Shown piece after piece: positions 56,427-64,000 of a stretch of DNA of 64,000 nt (the first letter of the stretch is position 1; every line of letters starts with the position of its first letter). The translations under genes were made by a program, and so were the position numbers. The stretch comes from Costus lasius (Eukaryota > Streptophyta > Magnoliopsida > Zingiberales > Costaceae): assembly GCA_027563935.2 (NCBI GenBank), contig CM050453.2, forward strand, positions 64,340,018 through 64,404,017, written 5' to 3'. The notes beneath the pieces were generated by a model. It saw nothing but the letters and a program-made list of their open reading frames with translations. It was not told the DNA's origin and made no database searches.

Positions 56427-57225
56427 CACATCACTGTCTCTCAATATAAAGGAAAGAGTCTTCCAAGACTACACCCAAACCACAGCACAAGTGTGAATCC
56501 ACTTCACTAGGCATACATGTTTTCCTTTGCGACTAGATGTTCTTATTGAACAAGCGTGTCAAGCCTGTAACTCCAATATGATGAGAATGATTAGATCAGA
56601 TGAACATAGTCATCTGGGTATGGCCATACACTTTCTCAATCATCTCATCCAAAGGGGGGCCCCATTAGAACATCACACTCCTTTAAACAAGGAGACCGCA
56701 ATCCTATATCTATCACTAGTGTCCTAACCTGACTCATGATCATTATCCAAGATAGTCTATAACCATTATGTTTCAAATGATATTGAACTACCTCAAAACA
56801 ATGACAATCATCATTTAGAAACACAAGTGATCTCAAGTCAGAGGACATATGCCACTTGTTTGCATACAAGGATTATTCACATTGTGACAAGCAATTGAAT
56901 ATCCTAGTAGGGTCTGTCTAGTACATCCAATGTACCCATGAGTCTACATCTTATTCCATGCTTGAAGCATCCTATAAGATTAGAACACATATTAGTCTCA
57001 ATCATATCTAGGCTGTCTCATGTTCACCAAGATATCTCGACTAAGGACAATACTGCATGTCAGCCAAGCTGAACAACATTGAGACATTATTCAGAAGTAT
57101 ACATATTGCAGCAGATGATGTAACAACCTGAATAATAACCATTGCCTTTATAAACAAAGAGTTTATACATGATACTGATATAATCCCAAGGCCTCAAACA
57201 TTAGCCTTAAGGGCATACCCCAACA
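56427..57225 (-). mobile_element. Inverted copia LTR 5' fragment
   Basis: The reverse complement starts TGTTGGGGTATGCCC at 57225 and runs to ..ACAGTGATGTGT at 56427, covering about the first 800 bases of a copia LTR. It joins the Cop-B LTR end through the overlap CACA, with no internal copia sequence in between, so the two LTRs face each other. Confidence 0.88.
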
Positions 57226-57293
57226 GTACAATGATCTAAGTATCCACAAATATCACATCTAATGGGAGAATAAGAAGAATTTAGCTTTTCAGT

Positions 57294-57758
57294 TTAAAAT
57301 TCAAATAAACATGCTTGTTGTGCTTTCTGGGTTTCTAGCAATTCAATATGTGCAATCATGTCATCCAACCTAGAATTGAGTTGTTTAATGGTCTCATTCA
57401 ATTCATCATTAGTATCCTCATAGTATGGTACAGAAACATGATTTGAGTAATCATCATAAGAAGAAGTTTGATTTTCCCAACTAGAATCATAATGATCATC
57501 TTGATACCAGGAAGAATTAGAATTTGCATGATTTCTAAACTGATAGCCACAAAAATAATGATCATCACCTTTACAAATTTTACAATAAATAAGAGGAATA
57601 TTGTGTAATTTCCATATTTCTACAAGAGTCATCTGTGAATAATCTTTGTTCTCACCTTGTTGCATGTATACCTTTCTTCCTTCAGAAGCCCATGAGTTGT
57701 GATGAAAAGACATTTTTACCAAATCTATCAAGCAAAGAGATAATCCAACACAAATCAA
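57294..57758 (-). pseudogene. Ath-4 gag C-terminal ORF, capsid part missing
   Basis: 154 codons. It begins in the segment that follows the capsid domain in other copies (MSFHHNSWASEGRKVYMQQG, compare MALNNNQWTSERGVLYKPSQ in Ath-2). It then has a knuckle-like CKICKGDDHYFC (CX2CX4HX2C, shorter than normal), an Asn/Ser/Tyr-rich stretch and the C-terminal helix (LNETIKQLNSRLDDMIAHIE). After one TAA the same frame continues to CDICGYLDHC (57226-57265), another knuckle-like motif. The whole N-terminal capsid region is absent between the PBS and this ORF. A decayed gag is the simplest reading. Confidence 0.7.
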
Positions 57759-57962
57759 ATGAAATTGTTTTTTTTTTCAGAATATAGAAAAAAAATAGAA
57801 AATCTAAAACACAAGCAAATTCATAAATCTTCAGATATCACAGTTCTGTCACAACTGTGAAAATCCAAAACCTGCAAAAAGAAAAAAACAAAGTTAAATC
57901 TAAAACAAAAAATACTTAGTCTAGCAATACTAACAACTATTTTGATATTAACAAAACTAAGG

Positions 57963-58057
57963 TCCCCGGCAACGGCGCCAAAAACTTGATAGCCCGAAAG
58001 GGAATACTACAAGTCTGGCACGCGTGTACCTTGGACTAATCCTTGGTAACGGCACCA
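57963..58057 (-). promoter_or_regulatory. Ath-4 duplicated primer-binding site
   Basis: Inner copy 57963-57980 reads TGGCGCCGTTGCCGGGGA exactly on the minus strand. The outer copy, next to the LTR (58040-58057), reads TGGTGCCGTTACCAAGGA. The spacer includes GTACACGC, also found between the two sites of Ath-3. Confidence 0.82.
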
Positions 58058-58067
58058 AAAAACTTAT

Positions 58068-59791
58068 TGTTAGGTTTCCGCAAGTGCACGGAACTATCGA
58101 AGTAATAAAGAAAAGTATCGAATCCACAGGGACCTTATTGTTAAGTACCAAATAGTGATATTCTTACTAGCTAAGCGAACTAAATATGATGCAAAGCAAT
58201 AATGGAAAACACACTAACTTAGATAATCAGAGAGAAATATTGGGACTAGGGTTTCATCCTCTTTGATTCTAACGATTAGACATAAATAAAGGGTCGTCAA
58301 TCAAACCTTGTCAAGATAAAGACCTAATTTATTTGATAAAGGTATTGTCCCACTTTCGTGCAGACAATCATGTAGATAACCGATCCTCACTTTCGTGCAA
58401 GATCTATTTTCAATGCTGTAGGTAAGTAAATCATCAATCAAAGATCACAAGGATCACTTTCGTGCATCCGGATTCTAAGTTGATATTCTCTAGTGGAGTC
58501 TCGAGGATCACTTTCGTGCATCCGAGTCTCTATACTAGTTTTACTCATGGATCTCCAACGTTTCGATCCTTGCTTTCGCACAAGATCTCCACGTTTGACA
58601 AATAGACTCGATCTATAGATTCATATTATAATCATGACAATTATTTTACTAGAAAAGATCAAGATGGATCTAACCTAAGGAAGGGATCCTAACATGCAAT
58701 TCTAGGGTTCCGAGCTCTCAAGCAAATCACCTTTCAATCTCATTGCGAAAACTCTAAGAACATAATTAATAACATGCAATTATAGAGAATCTAAGCACAA
58801 TTTATCACAAGAGTAAAATTATCACAACAAAGATTATCATGACGAAAGAAAAGAGTTATCTAATCATTAAAAATCAAGGGGATTAAACCCCATGTCCCAA
58901 AACAGTATTAAGCTGGCATGGAGAAGAAAATACAATAATCCATAAATTCAGAAAATCAAAAATTAACTAGAAAATAGGTTTTAGAAAATACAGTATGGCT
59001 GTGAAATATTTCACAGCCGTATTTTGCAAGCAGAACTCGATGAACAGTGTTGTCACCACCGATTTCATCGATTTCTCCTCTGATTGAACTCCTTTTCCTC
59101 TGAAACTTCTGGGCTGTTGTCTTCTCCTCCAGGTTAAACTTCTGCATGAAAATCAAGGTTTGAGGTGCCCTCTACACCTCTCGGCGCGAGAACAAACCCT
59201 TTCTGCCTCTCTAGAGATTTCTCCCGCGATACTAGATAAACGTTCTTTCTTCCACTTCGAACATCTTTTCCTCTTAAAGACGAGTCCGGAACATCTTTCG
59301 GATTTCAATTTGGAGCTCTGGATCAAAAGTTATGGCCCTCACAAGTTTCGGGCCGGTAAGAGTCGCGCGACCAGATGCAAATTACGGCCGTAAAATAAAT
59401 TACGGCAGTGCCATAAAATCAACTAAACTTTCTGATCAGAAATTGCTCTAAATTATGGCCCGTGTTATTGTTTATGGCACTGCCATATTTTTTGGCAGAA
59501 ATTACACCCATAATATCCATTACACCCGGGGTGTATTTTTCAAACTCGCTCCGATTTGCATGAAAATTAGCGGGCGGCTTCGTTTCGACGTCCTGAATCC
59601 ATTCGTGCACTCAAATCCTTCAAAATCCATCAAAATATGGCACTTTTATCTGAAATTCATGAAAAACAAGAAATTTTGTAGATTCTGTAATATTTAGCAA
59701 ATAATGCTTAAAAACAAGCAAAAGTTAATAAATATGACACGAAAAGAAATATAAAATGGCATGAAATTTACTATAAATTTCGGTGTCATCA
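58068..59791 (-). mobile_element. Ath-4 5' LTR
   Basis: 1724 bp, on the minus strand TGATGACACCGAAATT...CTTGCGGAAACCTAACA. CACGAAAGTGA repeats at 58350-58590 and palindromes at 59380-59525 are in the usual places. Confidence 0.83.
59380..59525. repeat. Palindromic minisatellite in Ath-4 LTR
   Basis: Short array: AATTACGGCCGTAAAAT near 59380, TTACGGCAGTGCCATAAAA near 59400, GGCACTGCCATA near 59477. Fewer units than in Ath-1 or Ath-2. Confidence 0.75.
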
Positions 59792-60190
59792 GAGCCTTAT
59801 GTTCTTGAGAGCCCTGAACGAGACATAGAAAAATCAAGATGGCAACCAAAGACACAATCACGATCAAATCTGAGTGTTGAACGACCAAGCTAATGACCGA
59901 AAATTAGCGCTTCTTGGGAGGCAACCCAAGCATTCTTTTATTTTTATTTTCTTTCTGTTCTTGTTTTTTTACTTTTATCTTAGTTATTTGCTTACTAACT
60001 TTTATTTTTCTCTTTGTAGGTAGATCCATGCTGAATTTTTAAGTTAAATGGCGAATTCTGAAAATTTTCATGAATTACAGCAGTACCGTAATTTATTTAC
60101 GGTACCGTATTTTTGTCCAATTTTTCAACATAGAGTTTTGAGTTTTTTTGTAAATTACGGAAGTGTCGTAACGTTTATTATAGTACCGTA
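59792..60190 (+). mobile_element. Ath-5: Athila pol C-terminus and following spacer
   Basis: Plus-strand scrap. The pol terminal block (LALLGRQPK; CTTCTTGGGAGGCAACCCAA at 59908-59927) is followed by the pyrimidine-rich stretch and palindromes (GCAGTACCGTAATTT near 60080, TTACGGTACCGTA near 60098), in the same order as Ath-2 24920-25150. It is cut by Ath-4 on the left and by the Cop-C LTR on the right, within the palindromic array. Confidence 0.72.
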
Positions 60191-61874
60191 TGAAAGGAAA
60201 CCTAGGTAACATGCATTTTGAAAATTTTGCATAGGCGGAAAAAGTAGGTTTCATGGATCGCTTGACTTGAAATATAATCAACCATGAAAGGATAAGTTGA
60301 AGCATTACCATGGCCATAGTTTGTGTGGCGGCTTGGAAGAAGAAAGGGAAAGGCTCCTCTTCTCCAAAGGAATCACACACAAGATGTTGATGGCTTCTTC
60401 CTTGTGCTCTTTGTGCTAGCAAGGCACTAAGGAGTCCTTGATCGAAACTTGGAGAGGAGATGTGCTTTTTTTTTTTGTTGGCCGAACTCCTTTCCTTTTG
60501 TTGTTCTTGAAGATGATCAAGCAACCACACAAAAGAGGAGGCGAGAGAGCAAGCTTCAAAAACGTGAGAGACCAAGATGGAAAGATTCGGTTACCACTTA
60601 TGGTAAGAACCAAAAAATGTAACTCCCTCTCTTAATTCCCCTCTTAACTCCCATGCGTTCACCCTAAGTGAACCAACCGAAACTTCCCTCTTTAATTGAA
60701 CCATGCGCTCACACTAAGTGAACCGGTTCAATTTTATTTGGTTCAAGGACCAAATCAAACCAACCCTGGTTTTGATCTTATTGAACCAAGTGGCTCAAGA
60801 TCCAACCACACATCTCTTGACGCTCTTGATCTCTTCAATCAAGCATCAATTCTCCCGATTGAAGCTTACCGATCATATGTCCTAATCAATCAAACATGAT
60901 TAGACCAGATCTCACTTCCAATCAGAGTTTAAATTGCTTTAAACTGAACTAGAATAATTCCAGTCCACACGATCTGACATAAGTAAGCCATATCATCAAA
61001 TTGTGCGACCCTGAGGGTTTCCTTCAATGTCGGTAACGATAACTTACGTTATCACGATCAGAGAGGGGTATCTAGCAACACATCACTGTCTCCCGATATG
61101 AAGGAAAGAGTCTTCCAAGACCACTCCCGAACGACAGCACAAGTGTGAATCCAATTCACTCAGTATACATGTTACCTTTGCCACTGGATGTTCTCGTTGG
61201 ACAAGCGTGTCAAGCCTGTAATTCCAACACGATGAGAATGGTTAGATCAGATGAACATAGTCATCTGGGTATGGCCATACACTTTCTCAACCATCTCATC
61301 CAGGGGGCCCCTTTAGAACATCACACTCCAACTAGGAGAGGCAATCCTATATCTATCACTAGTGTCCTAACATGACTCATGCCCACTATCCAAGATAATC
61401 CTTAACCATTATCTTTCAAATGATATTGAAGTACCTCAAGACAATGCCAATCATCACTTAGTAACACAAGTGATCACAAGTCAGAGGGAATATACCACTT
61501 GCTTGCTTATAAGGATTTATTCACATTGTGACAAACAATTGAATATCCTAAGTAGGGTCAGTCCAGTACATCCAATGCACCTATGTGTCTAAATCTTATT
61601 CCATGCTCGTAGCATCCTATAAGACCAGAACACATATTAGTCTCAATCATATCAAGGCTGTCTCATGTTCACCAAGATATCTCGACTAAGGACAACTCTG
61701 AATGTCAGCAAAGCTGAACATCATTGAGACATTACTCAGAGGTATACATACAGCAGCAGACAATGCAACAATCTGAATAACAACAATTGCCTTTATAAAC
61801 ATATACTTAGTTTATACATGATACTGATAATAACCCAAGGCCTCAAACATTAGCCTTAAGGGCATACCCCAACA
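60191..61874 (-). mobile_element. Cop-C 3' LTR
   Basis: 1684 bp; on the minus strand TGTTGGGGTATGCCC...GGTTTCCTTTCA. It diverges from the Cop-A LTR mostly in the right half. The ORF at 60093-60575 crosses the LTR boundary into Athila spacer and is not a gene. Confidence 0.88.
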
Positions 61875-61875
61875 A

Positions 61876-61889
61876 TCTCCCACTTGCAC
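61876..61889 (-). promoter_or_regulatory. Cop-C polypurine tract
   Basis: On the minus strand GTGCAAGTGGGAGA, one base before the LTR. Confidence 0.85.
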
Positions 61890-61894
61890 TTAAA

Positions 61895-64000
61895 CTAATG
61901 GTTGAGAAATCTCAAACCCATATTATTACAGTGCTTCTCATGCTTCTGCTGCGCCAGAGGCTTTGTAAGTGGGTCAGCTAGATTGTCATCTGTATGTACC
62001 TTGTAGATCTTGATCTCTCCTCGATCTATGATCTCACGGATCAAATGAAACCTTCTCTGTATGTGCTTGGACTTCTGGTGTGACCGTGGTTCCTTTGCTT
62101 GAGCAATCGCTCCAGTGTTATCACAGAAGATAACCAATGGGTCTGCACTTGAAGGAACAATACCAAGTTCTTGAATGAACTTACGAATCCATACTGCCTC
62201 CTTTGATGCTTCTGAGGCTGCAACATACTCGGCTTCTGTTGTAGAATCAGCAACAATTGATTGTTTGAAACTCTTCCACACCACTGCTCCTCCATTCAAG
62301 CTAAAAACATAGCCTGATTGCGATCGGAAATCGTCTTGGTCAGATTGGAACGAAGCGTCAGTATATCCTTCAATACTGAGTTCTTCCTGACCTCCATAAA
62401 TCAAGAACATATCTTTGGTTCTCCGAAGATATTTCAAAATATTCTTGACTGCAATCCAGTGTGCCTTCCCTGGATTACTTTGGAACCGACTGGTCACGCT
62501 TAACCCGTAAGCGACGTCTGGGCGAGTACATAACATCGCATACATGATGGACCCAATAGCCGAAGCATAAGGCGTATTGTCCATCTCATCTTTCTCAGAT
62601 TGTGTTTGAGGACACTGGCTCTTTGAAAGATTCAGACCATGTCTGACTGGAAGATATCCTCTTTTAGAATTTTCTAAATGGAATCTCTCCAGGACCTTAT
62701 CGATGTAAGTACTCTGGCACAGCCCGAGAAGCCTATTAGATCTATCTCTGTAGATCTCCACACCTAATACATAGGCTGCTTCTCCCAAATCTTTCATCTG
62801 GAAACATTTTCTTAACCATGCCTTGACTGTATGTAGTTCAGGAATATCGTTTCCAATGATTAAAATATCATCGACGTAGAGGACTAGGAAAGTAATCACG
62901 CTCCCACTAAACCTCTTACATACACACGGGTCATCTTCATTTTTGATGAAACTAAATTCACAGACTGATTCATCAAAACTAATATTCTAGCTTCTCGATG
63001 CTTGTTTTAGTGCATAAATGGACTTCTTTAATTTGCATATCTTATGACGTTCTGATGGATTGATGAAACCTTCAGGCTATGTCATATACACATCCTCTTC
63101 CAGTTTTCCATTAAGGAAAGCGGTCTTCACCTCCATTTGCCAGATCTCATAATCATAATATGCTGCTATCGCGAGAATAATTCGAATGGACTTGAACATG
63201 GCTACAGGAGAGAAAGTTTCATCATAATCTATCCCGTAGATTTGTTTAAAACCTTTCGCAACTAGCCTGCCCTTATAGGTAACCACGTTACCATCCATGT
63301 CTTTCTTCTTCTTGAAGATCCACTTACAGCCTATAGGGATTACTCCCGGAGGCGGATCAACCAAATCCCAGACTTGGTTGTCTGACATGGAGTCCATCTC
63401 GGCTCGCATAGCTTCAAGCCATCTTGCTGATTCTGGTCCACTGACCGCATCCGCATAAGTGAGGGGTTCATCATTAATGATGTAGACTCCGTCATAGCGC
63501 TCAGGCTGACGACGGATCCTTCCTGATCTACGCGGTTCCCGTGATATCTGAGCCTCAGGTTGAACATTAACCTGATCTATTGGCTCAGGCTCATCCAACT
63601 GAGCTTGACTACTTTGTCCCTCTTCTGGAATTTCATCCAGCTTTATTTCTCTCCCACTGGCCTCTTGCAGAAGAAATTCCTTCTCAAGAAAAATAGCCGT
63701 TCGAGCAACAAATACTTTGTTCTCTTTGGGATCGTAGAAATAATAACCCTTAGTTTCTTTAGGGTAACCGACAAAGATACATTTATCTGATCTGCTCTCC
63801 AGTTTCCCAGAGACGAGCTTTTTGACATAAGCCTCGCAACCCCAGATTTTGATAAATGTCAAGCTCGGCTGCTTCCCATACCATAACTCATATGGTGACT
63901 TTGAAACGGCCTTGGATGGCACTCAGTTTAGCACCTTTGCAGCTGTTTCCAGTGCAAATCCCTAAAAGGAGTAAGGTAGAGTAGCCTGACTCATCATAGA
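61895..64000 (-). pseudogene. Cop-C pol: integrase end, RT, RNase H
   Basis: Two main open pieces. 63077-63922 (281 aa) has the integrase C-terminus (SLTFIKIWGCEAYVKK, VGYPKETKGYYFY) and RT fingers up to DVYMT. 61895-62899 (334 aa) has the RT active site LYVDDILIIGND and complete RNase H to ..GLRFLNH. Stops: TGA just upstream of 63922, TAG near 63075 and TAG near 62992, each fitting CGA, CAG or TGG decay. Catalytic residues of RT and RNase H are kept. Confidence 0.92.

Larger units (their letters stand above)
57226..59791 (-). mobile_element. Ath-4: Athila remnant, LTR plus gag end
   Basis: On the minus strand: LTR (59791-58068), duplicated PBS (58057-57963), about 200 bp of leader, then a shortened gag that is cut at 57225 by the inverted copia LTR. 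Pol and 3' LTR are not in the window. Confidence 0.8.
60191..64000 (-). mobile_element. Cop-C: minus-strand Ty1/copia, 3' half in window
   Basis: 3' LTR 60191-61874, polypurine tract, then RNase H, RT and integrase end running off the right edge. Same family as Cop-A/B. The 5' half and LTR are outside, so target duplication (left flank CCGTA) cannot be tested. Confidence 0.9.

Noticed and set aside
60093..60575. 160-codon minus-strand ORF
   Set aside because: It spans the border between Athila spacer and the Cop-C LTR, so it cannot be an inherited gene.
1..64000. Host genes hidden between elements
   Set aside because: Every stretch over 300 bases could be given to an LTR, leader, spacer or element remnant. 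No plant protein motif outside retrotransposon families was seen.

Overview
This is plant nuclear DNA: a gene-poor, heterochromatin-like block made almost entirely of nested LTR retrotransposons. I found no host protein-coding gene, rRNA, tRNA gene or CRISPR array. The species cannot be fixed from the sequence. A flowering plant is indicated by the Athila-lineage Ty3/gypsy elements, a Tekay/Del-like chromovirus, and plant Ty1/copia elements primed by initiator tRNA-Met.

Left part (1-20260): the gag-pol half and 5' LTR of a minus-strand Athila element (Ath-1, LTR 4151-6086) sit inside the reverse-transcriptase region of a decayed copia element (Cop-D). The 3' LTR of Cop-D is split by a second Athila-like element (Ath-F, 8271-18769, near-matching 5-bp target duplication). 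Ath-F was itself filled with an Athila LTR fragment, a second decayed copia (Cop-E) and a non-coding, LARD-like LTR element with hairpin repeats (14269-16681). The rest of the Cop-D LTR follows (18775-19404), then two LTR scraps.

Middle part (20261-30784): two plus-strand Athila elements. Ath-2 has LTR, gag and protease, has lost RT, RNase H and integrase, and keeps the pol C-terminus and an env-position ATHILA-type ORF. Ath-3 is inserted into that ORF and is cut off in its protease region.

Right part (30785-57225): a tandem copia array, LTR-internal-LTR-internal-LTR (Cop-A, Cop-B). A complete, very young Tekay-like gypsy element (Tek-1, 40175-50199, 5-bp target duplication GGTTG, 1535-aa intact polyprotein) sits in the Cop-B leader. 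Cop-B has an uninterrupted 1294-aa polyprotein, but a zinc-binding Cys of its integrase is replaced. The array ends in an inverted LTR fragment. After it come a minus-strand Athila remnant (57226-59791), a plus-strand Athila scrap (59792-60190) and a minus-strand decayed copia (Cop-C, 60191 to the window end).

The most unusual signals are: (1) a tandemly duplicated primer-binding site in four Athila elements; (2) a roughly 75-bp minisatellite of paired perfect palindromes (TTACGGCACTGCCGTAA and ATTACGGTACCGTAAT types), found both in Athila LTRs and in the spacer before the env-like ORF; (3) a second repeated motif (TGCACGAAAGTGATCC) near the 3' end of the same LTRs; (4) the chimeric copia tandem array; (5) the hairpin-repeat LARD-like element.
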